A stretch of 64,000 nucleotides of DNA from AP-15 sp963795485 (GTDB lineage: Bacteria; Pseudomonadota; Alphaproteobacteria; ATCC43930; CGMCC-115725), in contig CAWCIL010000003.1 in the NCBI GenBank assembly GCA_963795485.1, positions 124,001 to 188,000 of the forward strand. The letters run 5' to 3'. Positions 1 through 9,439 of this stretch are shown one piece after another; within the stretch, counting starts at the first letter, position 1; every line of letters begins with the position of its first letter. Position numbers and translations under genes: made by a program. The notes below the pieces were generated by a model. The model ran no database searches and was not told the DNA's origin. It worked only from the letters and a program-made list of their open reading frames with translations.

Positions 1-371
1 AGCCTGGTGATCTTGTTCTCGATCGTGGTCTGGTACTGCGGGATGTCGCGGGCCAGCTCCGCCACCTGAGAGCCGATCGCGGTGCCGAGCCCGAGAATGA
101 CGCCGAGCGCCAGGACCACCGCGAGAATCACCGACAGGATGCGGCCGAGCCACGCCCGCCGCAGCAGCTCGACGAGCGGGCTCAGCAAAAAGCTCAACAG
201 CACCGCGAGGGTGATCGGGATCAGCACCTCGCGCCCGAAATAGAGCGCCGCCACCAGGACGACCGCGACGACGATGGTCAGGCCCGGCGTGCCGGGTGCT
301 CCCGCCGCCCGGACCTGGGCCGGCGGCGCCGGCACCGCCGCGGGCTCCGGCGGGTTCATCGCGTCCGGCAT
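1..371 (-). CDS. AI-2E family transporter (PerM-like), N-terminal part, runs off the window
   Basis: The reverse strand is open from the ATG at 371 to the window edge, about 123 codons. A Pro/Ala-rich cytoplasmic leader is followed by a membrane segment with VVAVVLVAALYFGREVLIPI. Next come LSFLLSPLVELLRR and a second hydrophobic stretch, ILSVILAVVLALGVILG. This is the usual N-terminus of the AI-2E exporter / PerM permease family (DUF20), polytopic inner-membrane proteins whose substrates are mostly unknown. A second in-frame ATG lies 12 bases inside (359). The C-terminal two thirds are missing, so function cannot be refined. Confidence 0.75.
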   Translation of the reverse strand, partial: MPDAMNPPEPAAVPAPPAQVRAAGAPGTPGLTIVVAVVLVAALYFGREVLIPITLAVLLSFLLSPLVELLRRAWLGRILSVILAVVLALGVILGLGTAIGSQVAELARDIPQYQTTIENKITR

Positions 372-465
372 GGCTGATCGTCCTCCCGAGACCGGAGATG
401 CCGAGGATGGCGAAATGCGCGCCGAGCCTCTACACTCTCCTAGGTCAACACCGCAGGGGCGAGCA

Positions 466-1257
466 ATGATCGTCGAACAGATCTGGACCGCGAACGCCGG
501 CCGCAACTTCAATTATCTGATCGCCTGCCGCGAGACCGGCGAGGCGCTGGCGGTCGACCCGCTCGACCATGAGAAATGCCTCGCCGCCGCCAAGGCGCGG
601 GGCTGGACCATCACCCAGATCCTCAACACCCACGAGCATCGCGACCATACCGGCGGCAACCCGCAGATGGTGGCGGCGACCGGCGCCCCGGTGCTCGCGC
701 ACAAGAACGCCAAGGACCGGATCGCCGAGATGAGCCGCGGCCTCGGCGCCGGCGACGTGATCCGGGTCGGCAAGACGGTCGAGCTCGAATGCCTCGACAC
801 GCCCGGTCACACGATGTCGCATATCTGCATCATGGCGCATGGCGACACGCCGGCATTGTTCTGCGGCGACACCCTGTTCAACGCCGGCGCCGGCAACTGC
901 CACAATGGCGGCCACCCGAACGAGCTCTACAACACCTTCGCCGGCCAGCTCGGCAAATTGCCGGAAGAGACGCTGATCTATCCGGGGCACGACTACATCG
1001 CGCGCAATCTCGCCTTCACCCTCGACCGCGAGCCGGACAACGCGCGCGCCAAGGCGATATTGCCGCAGGTCGAGAAGCAGGATACGACGCGCCCGCTCGT
1101 CACCACCCTGGCGCAGGAGCGGGAGATCAACACGTTTTTCCGGCTGTCGAGCCCGAGCGTGATCCGCCGCCTGCGCGAAGCCTTTCCCGACCTGCCCGAC
1201 GATCCCGACGCGCGCACCGTGTTCCTCAAATTGCGCGAGCTGCGCAACAAATGGTGA
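466..1257 (+). CDS. MBL-fold hydrolase, hydroxyacylglutathione hydrolase (glyoxalase II)-like
   Basis: 263 aa. The metallo-beta-lactamase zinc motif THEHRDH lies at residues 55-61, followed by TPGHT, a metal-bridging Asp in FCGDTLF, and the later metal His in YPGHDY. The C-terminal helical extension resembles glyoxalase II, which hydrolyses S-lactoylglutathione to D-lactate in the cytoplasm. I start at 466 because MIVEQIWT is where the family N-terminus begins; the longer open frame upstream is Pro/Ala-rich and overlaps the permease start region. Other MBL-fold thioesterases remain possible. It is read toward the alpha/beta hydrolase 34 bases downstream. Confidence 0.8.
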   Translation: MIVEQIWTANAGRNFNYLIACRETGEALAVDPLDHEKCLAAAKARGWTITQILNTHEHRDHTGGNPQMVAATGAPVLAHKNAKDRIAEMSRGLGAGDVIRVGKTVELECLDTPGHTMSHICIMAHGDTPALFCGDTLFNAGAGNCHNGGHPNELYNTFAGQLGKLPEETLIYPGHDYIARNLAFTLDREPDNARAKAILPQVEKQDTTRPLVTTLAQEREINTFFRLSSPSVIRRLREAFPDLPDDPDARTVFLKLRELRNKW

Positions 1258-1291
1258 AAGCGGCGCCCGCTGCAATTCGAGGAGGACCGAG

Positions 1292-2175
1292 ATGCCGCAG
1301 CTGACGACCGATGACGGGGTTCGGCTTTACTACGAGGAGACCGGGTCGGGGACGCCGATCGTCCTGGTCCACGAATTCGCCGACGATTATCGCGGCTATG
1401 AAGGCCAGATGCGCTATTTCGGGCGGCGCTACCGCTGCGATCGCCTACAACGCCCGCGGCTACCCGCCCTCGGACGTGCCGGAAGACCCGGCGCGATACT
1501 CGCAGGACCGCGCCAGGGACGACATCCGCGCCGTGCTCGACGCCTTGAAGATCGACAAGGCCCATGTCGTCGGCATCTCGATGGGCGGCTTTGCCGTGCT
1601 GCATTTCGGCTTGGCCTATCCCGGCCGCGCGCTGTCGCTGGTGGTCGCCGGCTGCGGCTATGGCGCCGAGCCGGGCAAGCGCCAGCAATTCCACGACGAG
1701 ACCGCCAAGACCATCGCGCTGATCGAAGGCCGGGGCATGGGCGAGGCGAGCAAGACCTATGCGCAGGGCCCGAGCCGGGTGCAGTTCCAAAACAAGGACC
1801 CGCGCGGCTGGGGCGAGTTCGCCGCCAACCTCGCCCAGCACTCGACCCAGGGCTCGGCCCTGACGATGCGCGGGGTGCAGGCGCAGCGCCCGTCGCTGTG
1901 GGAGCTGGTCGAGCCGATGCGCCGGCTCGAAGTGCCGACCCTGGTCATGACCGGCGACGAGGACGACCCGTGCCTCGAACCCGGCATCCTGATGAAGCGT
2001 ACGATCCCCGACCGCCGCCCTCGTGGTGTTTCCGAACACCGGGCACGCCCTCAACCTGGAAGAGCCCGATCTATTCAACCGCAGCCTCGACGAGTTCTTC
2101 CACCAGGTCGAACGCGGGCGCTGGCCGCGCCGCGACCCCCGCGCCGTGACCGGCTCGATCCTCGGCGTGCGGTAG
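1292..2175 (+). CDS. alpha/beta hydrolase (two frameshifts)
   Basis: The protein is readable only across three frames. The N-terminus (MPQLTTDDGVRLYYEETGSG) runs to about 1436. The middle, with nucleophile elbow GISMGG and acid-loop TGDEDDP, runs to about 2017. The C-terminus (ALVVFPNTGHALNLEEP, with the catalytic His) ends at TAG 2173-2175. Each break is repaired by removing one base, and the joined protein of about 293 aa has a full Ser-Asp-His triad, so assembly error is likelier than decay. Cytoplasmic serine hydrolase, substrate unknown. It follows the glyoxalase II-like gene by 34 bp, probably in one operon. Confidence 0.7.
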
Positions 2176-2335
2176 GTCTCGGACCGACGGATGAGATGAT
2201 CCGGTCGGCCGCCCGATGCGACAGCGAGGCGTGGTGCTGTTGCTCGCGCGCCCGCGCCGCGAGGACCGCCACCGCGATCGAGACCGCGCGGTTGGCGGCA
2301 TCGCGGCCTCCTGGGATGCGCGCACCACCGGCGGC

Positions 2336-2829
2336 TTACCGCGTCTGCTGGCAACCGGGGGCACGATAGGAAACGGGGCTATGCCGGCGCTGGTTGCGCC
2401 TGCGTGGAACCACCAGGCCAGCGCCATCAGCACCATGAGGCCGCCGATCACGACATAGGGCGGTCGAGCTCCTGCGGTTGCGCCGCCGCCGACCCGGATC
2501 GTCACCCGGGCCACCTCGGTGGGGTGCGCGCTTCGGCGGTCCACATCCCGTCGCGGTCGGCGCCGAAGACGAACTTGCCCTGCGCATCGGTACGGCCGGT
2601 TTCGGTCGGGGTCGTCAGGTCGCTGGGTGCGAACACCCGCACCGCGGCGTTGGCCATCGGCTTGCCGTCCGGCGCTCGCGAATTGCGCCGTGACCTCGTG
2701 GGTGGCGAACAGGTCGAGGGCGTGCGCCGGGGCGATTCGCGCGAGACACCCCGCCGCGACCAGCAGAACAACGGCCGCCAGCCGTGCGAGCGCGGCCGAT
2801 CCGGGCGACCGGCAGCCAAGGAAAGCCAT
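2336..2829 (-). CDS. secreted/membrane protein with carboxypeptidase-regulatory-like domain (two frameshifts)
   Basis: From ATG 2829 the reverse strand encodes a signal-peptide-like N-terminus (ARLAAVVLLVAAGCLARIAPAHA), then LFATHEVTAQFA. After a one-base shift near 2685 it continues APDGKPMANAAVRVFAPSD and TGRTDAQGKFVFGADRDG, typical of a beta-sandwich regulatory domain. After a second shift near 2520 come TEVARVTIRV and a C-terminal membrane helix (YVVIGGLMVLMALAWWF). The exact end is uncertain; 2336 is the first stop in one plausible frame. Probably anchored in the envelope. No function assigned. The remaining ~160 bp to the hydrolase show no gene I can support. Confidence 0.5.
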
Positions 2830-2928
2830 GCCTCTAACATAGCGCGCCTTTGCCCCGGCGCCAGACCGCCGAGGCCCCGCTTGCTCGCCGCTGTCGGTGC
2901 ATGGCACAAGCGGCGCCGCGGAGGGGCG

Positions 2929-3606
2929 ATGCCGAATTTCGCGATCGAGCGGCGCTGCAAGGGGATCGTCTGCGGCATCGACGAGGCCGGGCGCGGGCCG
3001 CTCGCCGGTCCGGTCGTCGCCGCCGCGGTGATCCTCGACCAGCGCCGCTTTCCCAGGGCGCTGCGCGACGAGCTCGACGATTCGAAGGTGCTGAGCGCGG
3101 TCGAGCGCCAATCCTGCTATCGGGCATTGCGGCGGTGCGTCGAGCGGGGTGCGGCGCGGATCGGCGTCGGTGCGGCGAGCGCGCGCGAAATCGACAGCAT
3201 CAACATTCTGCGCGCGGCGCTGACCGCGATGGCGCGCGCTGCCGAGGCGCTCGGGGTCCGTCCGGACTTGGCGCTGGTCGACGGCAACATCGCCCCGCCG
3301 CTCGGCTGCTCGGTCGAAACCGTGGTCAAGGGCGATGGGCTCAGCTTTTCGATCGCCGCCGCCTCGGTCGTCGCCAAGGTCACCCGAGACCAAATCATGC
3401 GCGCTCTCGCCGCGCGCTACCGGGGCTATGGCTGGGAGACCAATGTCGGCTATGCGACGCGCGAGCACGGTGCGGCGATCCTGGCGCTCGGACCCACACC
3501 GCATCATCGCCGCTCTTTCGCCCCGGTGCGCCTGGCACTCGCCGGCGAGCTGCCATTGTTCGATTCGCTGTCGGCGATGCCGGTCGCCAGCGCCGAAATC
3601 GCATGA
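2929..3606 (+). CDS. rnhB: ribonuclease HII
   Basis: 225 aa. Catalytic block GIDEAGRGPLAGPV lies near residues 15-28, followed by DDSKVLS, LVDGN and KGDGLSFSIAAASVVAKVTRD, which supplies the remaining acidic residues, then GYATREH and HRRSFAPVR. RNase HII cleaves the RNA strand of RNA/DNA hybrids and incises single ribonucleotides in DNA. The ATG at 2929 follows GGAGGGGCG and leaves only a short leader before the catalytic block, as expected for the family. The 3' end overlaps the antisense tail of mutY. Confidence 0.93.
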   Translation: MPNFAIERRCKGIVCGIDEAGRGPLAGPVVAAAVILDQRRFPRALRDELDDSKVLSAVERQSCYRALRRCVERGAARIGVGAASAREIDSINILRAALTAMARAAEALGVRPDLALVDGNIAPPLGCSVETVVKGDGLSFSIAAASVVAKVTRDQIMRALAARYRGYGWETNVGYATREHGAAILALGPTPHHRRSFAPVRLALAGELPLFDSLSAMPVASAEIA

Positions 3607-4650
3607 CGGGCGAGCTTTTTCATCAGGCTCGGCAGCGCATGGTCGGCGAGCCGGTCGACCGGGCTCCATAGCCCGTCGGCTTCGCCCTGGCCCGCTATCA
3701 CCGCGAGCTCGAGGCGGAAATGGGTGAAGCCGTGGCGAACCGTGCCCGGCAACGCCGACCACCGGGCCGCCGGCGCTGCCGCGACGGCTTCGGCGAAGCC
3801 CCAAGGGGCCGTGCGCCATTGCGGTCGAGGGGATCTCGATCATGCCGCCGAGCAGACCTTTTTCCGGGCGCCGGCGCAGCAGCACCGAACCGTCGGCGCG
3901 GGTCATCCAGAAGGCGACGCCATAGCGCAGCGGCCGGTCCGGCTTTTCCGCGCGCGCCGGCAGGTCTTCGGCAAGCCCGCCCGCGGCGGCGGCACAGGCC
4001 CCGCGCCATGGGCACAAGACGCAGCGCGGCCGGCGCGGGGTGCAGATCGCCGCACCCAGATCCATCATCGCCTGGGCGAAATCGCCGGCCCGGCGCTGCG
4101 GCACCAACGCCGCGGCGAGCGCCTTCAGCCGCGCCTTGGCTTGCGGCATGGGTTCACCGATCGCGTAAAGACGGGCGACGACCCGCTCGACATTGCCGTC
4201 GACCGCCGCCACCCGCCGGTCGAAGGCGATCGCGGCGATCGCCGCCGCGGTGTAGTCGCCGATCCCGGGCAGGGCGCGCAAGGCTGCGATCTCGCTCGGA
4301 AAAACGCCGCCGTGGCGCTCGGCCACTGCACGGGCGCAGGCGTGCAGGTTGCGGGCGCGGGCGTAATAGCCGAGCCCCTGCCAGGCTTGCAGCACCTCGT
4401 CGAGCGAGGCGGCGGCCAGCGCCGAAATGTCGGGCCAGCGTGCCGCAAATCGGTCAAAATAGGGGCCGACCGCGGCGACCGTCGTCTGCTGCAGCATGAT
4501 TTCGCTGAGCCACACCCGGTAGGGATCGGGGGCGATGCCTGGTGCTGCCCGCCACGGCAGGCTGCGGCGGTGGCGGTCGTACCAGCGGAGCAGCAGCTCG
4601 GGCTCGGGCGCGTTTGCGGGCGATGAGGGAGCGGATCGGAGCAAGGTCAT
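3504..4650 (-). CDS. mutY: adenine DNA glycosylase MutY (one frameshift)
   Basis: Starts at ATG 4650 (MTLLRSAPSS). It carries LPWR, YRVWLSEIMLQQTTV, the helix-hairpin-helix ALPGIGDYTAAAIAAIAFD with VDGNVERVV supplying the catalytic Asp, and the 4Fe-4S cluster spacing C-x6-C-x2-C-x5-C (ICTPRRPRCVLC...GAC). Near 3821 one extra base breaks the frame; removing it gives IEIPSTAWRTAPWGFAEAV and the C-terminal NUDIX-like domain (GTVRHGFTHFRLELAV). MutY removes adenine mispaired with 8-oxoguanine. The true stop is uncertain: the restored frame runs to 3504, overlapping rnhB antisense by about 100 bp. Its start codon overlaps that of the DUF721 gene on the other strand. Confidence 0.88.
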
Positions 4651-5186
4651 GAGCGCGGCGGATCGGCAGCGCAGCCTAGCCGGCGCGCCGGCCGGTGGCG
4701 AGCGCCGTGCTGGGTTTCGCGGCGACGGCGAGCGCCGTCCCGGGTTCCGCGCGGTCGGCGTGGCGGTCTCGAAATTGGCGCAGCCGATCGGCGGCAAGCG
4801 CGGCCGCGGGACCCTGGTCCGGCTGAAGACCGATTGGCCGGCGATCGTCGGCGCCGAGTGGGCGGTGGTCGCCTGGCCCGTTTCCCTCGGCCGCGACGGC
4901 GTCTTGAAACTGCGCACCGTACCCGTCGCGGCGCTTGAGCTGCAGCACCGCGCCCCGCTGCTGATCGAGCGGATCAACCTCTTTTTCGGCCGCCCGGCCG
5001 TGATCCGCTTGGTGCTGGTGCAAGGGCCCGTTGCCCCATCACGCGCCGGCCGCCGCTCCGCCGCGTCACGCGCTCGCCGCGGGCGAGGCAGAGGCGCTGG
5101 ACGCGCGGCTCGCCGATGTCGCCGATCCGGAGCTGCGCGCCGCTCTCGGGCGGCTCGGCCGGGCGATCATCGCTGCCCGCAAATGA
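4649..5186 (+). CDS. DUF721 family protein, DciA-like (one frameshift)
   Basis: From ATG 4649 the protein has a basic leader, then FRAVGVAVSKLAQPIGGKRG and the DUF721 core (LVRLKTDWPAIVGAEWAVV, LKLRTVPVAALELQHRAPLL, INLFFGRPAVIRLVLVQG). One extra base near 5022 must be removed to read PLPHHAPAAAPPRHAL and the end GRLGRAIIAARK, stop 5184-5186; about 178 aa. DUF721 includes DciA, which loads or supports the replicative helicase in bacteria lacking DnaC; the helicase link is family knowledge. It is divergent from mutY with overlapping start codons and precedes the DsbA-like gene. Confidence 0.75.
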
Positions 5187-5252
5187 ACCCGAGCGTTGCG
5201 CATCAGCCGAGAAAACCGCTACCCTCAACATATTGTGGAAAGGTCGCGCAAG

Positions 5253-5894
5253 ATGCGGAATATCTTGTTTGCTGTTCTGAGCATTCTGACAGCTTTCGTG
5301 CTCTCGCCAAACCCAGCGCCGGCGGCGGGCCCGCCGCCGAATCCGGCCGAAGCGCAAAACCTGCTGACGGTTCACCCGGACGATCGCATCCTCGGCAATC
5401 CCGATGCGCCGATCACCATCATCGAATACGCCTCGATGACCTGCCCGCACTGTGCTCACTTCAACGAGGACGTTCTGCCCGCGGTCAAGAAAACGTGGAT
5501 CGACACCGGCAAGGCCAAGCTGGTGCTGCGCGATTTTCCGCTCGATGACGAGGCGGTGCATGCCTCGATGATCGCGCGCTGCGCTCCGCCGGACCGATTT
5601 TACGCCTTTGTCGACACCTTCTTTGCCGACCAGACGAAATGGGTCGAGGCACCCGACTACCAGGCCGAGCTGACCCGGCTCGCCGAGCTGGGCGGCATGG
5701 GCAAGGACCAAATCGCCAAGTGCCTGAACGACAAGAAGCTGGAAAACCAGGTTCTGGCCAGCCGGCTCGCCGCCGGGAACCAGCTCGGGGTCAACGCCAC
5801 CCCGACCTTCTTCGTCAACGGCACCAAATTTACCGGCGAGCCGACGGTCGCGAGCTTCGACCAGCTGCTTTCGGGCCTTGCGCAGAAATCGTGA
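5253..5894 (+). CDS. periplasmic DsbA-like thiol-disulfide oxidoreductase
   Basis: 213 aa. N-terminal signal peptide (MRNILFAVLSILTAFVLSPN...APAAG). The thioredoxin active site CPHC sits in YASMTCPHCAHF, and the cis-Pro loop is NATPTFFVNG. It has no transmembrane anchor beyond the signal, so it is expected in the periplasm, forming or isomerising disulfides. I start at 5253 rather than 5196 because this puts the signal peptide at the N-terminus and an AAGG-like ribosome site just upstream. Codirectional with smc, 18 bp apart; the DUF721-DsbA-smc order is common in alphaproteobacteria. Confidence 0.88.
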   Translation: MRNILFAVLSILTAFVLSPNPAPAAGPPPNPAEAQNLLTVHPDDRILGNPDAPITIIEYASMTCPHCAHFNEDVLPAVKKTWIDTGKAKLVLRDFPLDDEAVHASMIARCAPPDRFYAFVDTFFADQTKWVEAPDYQAELTRLAELGGMGKDQIAKCLNDKKLENQVLASRLAAGNQLGVNATPTFFVNGTKFTGEPTVASFDQLLSGLAQKS

Positions 5895-5912
5895 TCCTTA
5901 GCGGCCGCACCG

Positions 5913-8900
5913 ATGCGGGTAGACCGGCTGCGCCTTGTCGGGTTCAAATCCTTCGCCGACGCCGCCGAGGTGGCGATCGGCCCGGGTCTGACCGGCATCG
6001 TCGGCCCGAACGGGTGCGGCAAGTCGAACCTCGCCGAAGCCCTGCGCTGGGTGATGGGCGAGACTTCGGCCAAGCGCCTGCGGGGCGGGGCGATGGACGA
6101 CGTGATCTTCGGCGGTGCGGCCGGACGGTCGGCGCGCAACATCGCCGAAGTGGCGCTGACCATCGACAACCGCGGGCGTGACGCGCCGTTTGCGTTCAAC
6201 GACCGCGAGGAGATCGAGATCGTCCGCCGCATCGAGCGCGGCGGCGGCTCGGCCTGGCGGGTCAATGGGCGCGAGGTGCGGGCGCGCGACGTGCAGCTGT
6301 TGTTCGCCGACGCCGCGACCGGCGGTCCGTCCGGGGCGATCGTCAGCCAGGGGCGGGTTGGCGCGCTGATCGACGCGAAGCCGGCGGAGCGCCGGTTTCT
6401 GCTCGAAGAGGCTGCCGGCACCGCCGGGCTGCACGCCCGTCGGCGCGAGACCGAGCTCAAGCTCGCCGCCGCCGAGGACAATCTCGCCAGGCTCGACGAC
6501 GTGATCGCTACTCTGGCGGCGCAGCTCGCAATCCTGAAAAAGCAGGCGCGTCAAGCCCAGCGCTATCGCCGGCTCGGCGAGGAAATCCGGCGGCACGAGG
6601 CGCTGCTGTTTCACGCCCGCTGGTCCGCCGCCGAGGATGCGGCCGAGAGCCGCGCCGCCGAGCTTCGTGCCGCCGAGTGCGAAGCGGCGCAGGCGGAGGA
6701 GCGCGCCGCTGCCGAGCGGCTCGCACGCGAGGAAGCCGACGCGGCCTTGCCCGCGCTGCGCCGCGAGGAAGCCGCGGCGGCGGCCGAACTTGCAGCAGCT
6801 GACCCAGGCGCGCGGCGCGCTCGAGCAGGAGCTGGCGCGGGTCGTCGCGGCGCGCGGCGAGGCCGAGCGGCGGCTGGCGGAGCTGGCGCTTGACCGCCGG
6901 CGCGAGGAGGCCGTGCTCGCCGATGCCGAATCGGCGCTCGCCCGGCTGGCGGAAGAACGCCGCGCCCTCGCTGCCGCCGCCGCCGATGCCGAATCGGCAC
7001 GAGTGCCGGCCGAGGTGCGGCTGAATGCAAAGGCGGCGCGCCTCGCCGAGGCCGAAGCAGATCTGCAGCGCGCGATCGAATCCGCCGCCGCCGCGGCAGC
7101 CCGCCGCGCGGCACTCGACCGGCGGCAACGCGAGCTCGCCGACCGCCGCAGCCGGCTGGAAACGCGGCTGGCCGAGGCCGAGCGCCAGCGCGCGAGCCTC
7201 GCCGCCTCGGCGGTGCCGGACGCGGTGGTGATCGCGGCGGGTGCCGCGATCGCCGCAGTCGGCAACCCTGGTCGAACGCCGCCTCGCCGCGGTCGAAAAC
7301 GCCCGGCAACAGGTCGAGGCCGGCCAACAGCGCGAAGGCCCGGCGCACGACGCGGCGCGCCTTACGGCTTCCCGGCTCGCGCGTCTCGAAGCCGAGGCCG
7401 AGGCGCTCGACGCGTTGCTGACCCTTGCCCCCGATGCCGGCGGCGAGTTCGCCGCGGCAGCCCGCCGGTCCTGTTGACATTGCGCGTCGCGGCCGGGTTC
7501 GAGGCGGCGATCGGCGCGCTGTTCGCGGACGAGCTGTTCGCGCCGCTCGAGGCGGACGCAACCGCCGACGCGGTGTGTTTCTGGGCCGATCTCAGGGCAT
7601 TCAATGCCGCCCCGGCCGACGCCGCCCCGGCCTTGCCCGAGGGCGCCCACCCGATGGCCGAGGCCGTAACCATGCCTGCCGCCATCGGCCGCAGCCTCGC
7701 CCAGGCCGGCTGGGTCGATAGCGAGCAGCGTGGCCGCAGCCTGCAACGGCAGCTGATGCCGGGTCAGCGGCTCGTCGACCGCGACGGCCGGTTGTGGCGC
7801 TGGGACGGCTTCACCCGCCATGTTGCCGGCCCGACTGCGGCGGCGCAGCATTTGAGCCACCGGAACCGCCGCGCCGAACTTGCCCGCGAGTTAGCCGTGG
7901 CCGCAGCCGCCTCCCGTTCGGCCTCAGCCGAGGCCGATGCCGCAACCGCGGCGCGCCGCGAGGCTGCCGAGACGGAGCGGGAAGCGCGCGCTCTGCTGGC
8001 CGAAGCCGAGGCGGCGCTGGCCGGCGACCGGGCGGCGGAGGCCGGGATGGCGCGGCGTGCGCTGAACGCACAGGCGCAGCTCGCGGCACTTGATGATCGG
8101 CTGGAGAAGATCGCCGCCGACCTGGCCGAGACCCAGGCCGAGACCGAGGAGGCAAGTCGCGCGATCGCCGCGTTGTGCCGGCCGTCGGCGCCAGCCGGCC
8201 CGGCGCTGGAAGCGGCCCGTGTTGCGGCGATTGAGGCGCGCCACGACGAGGCCGCAGCGCGCGCCGCGGTCGAAGGCTCGGCGCAGGCGGCTCGGTCCCG
8301 AGGGGAGCGCCTTTCCTCGATCGACCTCGAAGAGCGGTCGTGGCGCCGACGCGCGGCCGGCTCGACGGCGCAGCGCGAGACCTTGGTCGAACGGCAGCGC
8401 GCGCTTGACCGGGAGATCGCCGCCCTCGGCCTGCGCCCGGCGGCGATCGCGGCCGAGACCGAGACGCTCGCCGGCAGGATTTCGGCCTCGGCACAACATT
8501 GCCGTCAGTCGGCCGGGCGGCTGGCGCGCGGCGAAAGCGGTCTGCGCCAGGCGATCGAAAATTCGCGACTCGCCGACCAGGCGTTTGCCGAGGCGCGCGA
8601 GCGGCGCGCCCGGCTCGAAGTGCAGAGCGAGGGGGCCAAAGCCGCTCTCTCTGGTCTCGCCCGCGACATCCGCGAGCGGCTCGACGCCGTTCCGGCGGCG
8701 CTCGCCGATCTCGCCGGCCTGGCCGCGGGTGCCGCGCCGGCGCAGGCGGAATTGGTCGAGGCGCGGCTGGCGAGGCTCGTGCGCGAGCGTGACGGCATCG
8801 GGCCGGTCAACCTGGTGGCTGAAAGCGAAGCCGACGAGATCGGCGCGCGGGTCGCGGCGCTCGAGCGCGAACGCGCCGATCTGACCGAGGCGATCGCCCG

Positions 8901-9423
8901 GCTGCGCCGCGGTGCCGCCGCACTCGACCAGGAAGGGCGGCAGCGCCTTTCAGCCGCGTTCGAGCGGGTCAACCGGCACTTCGCGGCGCTGTTCACCCGG
9001 CTGTTCGGCGGCGGCAAGGCCGAGCTCGCCTTGACCGATGAGGGCGACCCGCTCGCCGCCGGGCTCGAGATCATGGCGAGCCCGACCGGCAAGCGGCTGC
9101 TGAGCCTGTCGCTCCTCTCGGGCGGCGAGCAGGCGCTGACCGCACTCGCCCTGTTGTTCGCAGTGTTTCTGACCAAGCCGGCGCCGATCTGCGTGCTCGA
9201 CGAGGTCGATGCACCTCTCGACGACGCCAATGTCGACCGCCTGTGCAGCCTCGTCGCCGAGATCGCCGACACCACCGGGACCCGCTTTCTGCTGGTCACC
9301 CATCACCGCATCACGATGGCGCGGGCCGATCGCCTGTTCGGGGTGACGATGGTCGAGCGCGGCGTCTCGCAGCTCGTTTCGGTCGATCTCGCGCGCGCCG
9401 TCCGGCTGCGCCAGACTGCCTGA
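5913..9423 (+). CDS. smc: chromosome segregation protein SMC (three frameshifts)
   Basis: About 1170 aa once joined. Head: MRVDRLRLVGFKSFAD with Walker A VGPNGCGKSN. Long Ala/Glu/Arg coiled coils follow, then a hinge (VLLTLRVAAGFEAAIGALFA ... WVDSEQRG ... GQRLVDRDGRLWRWDG) at about 7480-7830. The returning coil leads to the ABC signature SLLSGGEQALTAL and Walker B PICVLDEVDAPLDD. Frames change near 6792 and 7258 (one extra base each) and near 7465 (one missing or two extra), all in coil or at the hinge edge; both ATPase halves are intact. SMC condenses and organises replicated DNA with ScpA/ScpB, which are not in this window. Its disruption in a healthy cell is unlikely. Confidence 0.9.
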
Positions 9424-9439
9424 TTCCGGACGCGGCCGG

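Noticed and set aside
445..1275. Long reverse open frame across the glyoxalase II-like gene
   Set aside because: Arg/Ala/Gly-rich shadow without motifs; the forward strand has the zinc motif and normal codon use.
2071..4977. A 968-codon open frame on the reverse strand
   Set aside because: It contains the N-terminal two thirds of mutY and part of the regulatory-like protein joined by antisense of rnhB; it is an effect of high GC plus frameshifts, not one gene.
6792..7470. Programmed ribosomal frameshifting in smc
   Set aside because: No slippery heptamer with a following pseudoknot is evident, and similar breaks occur in unrelated genes; an error explanation is simpler.
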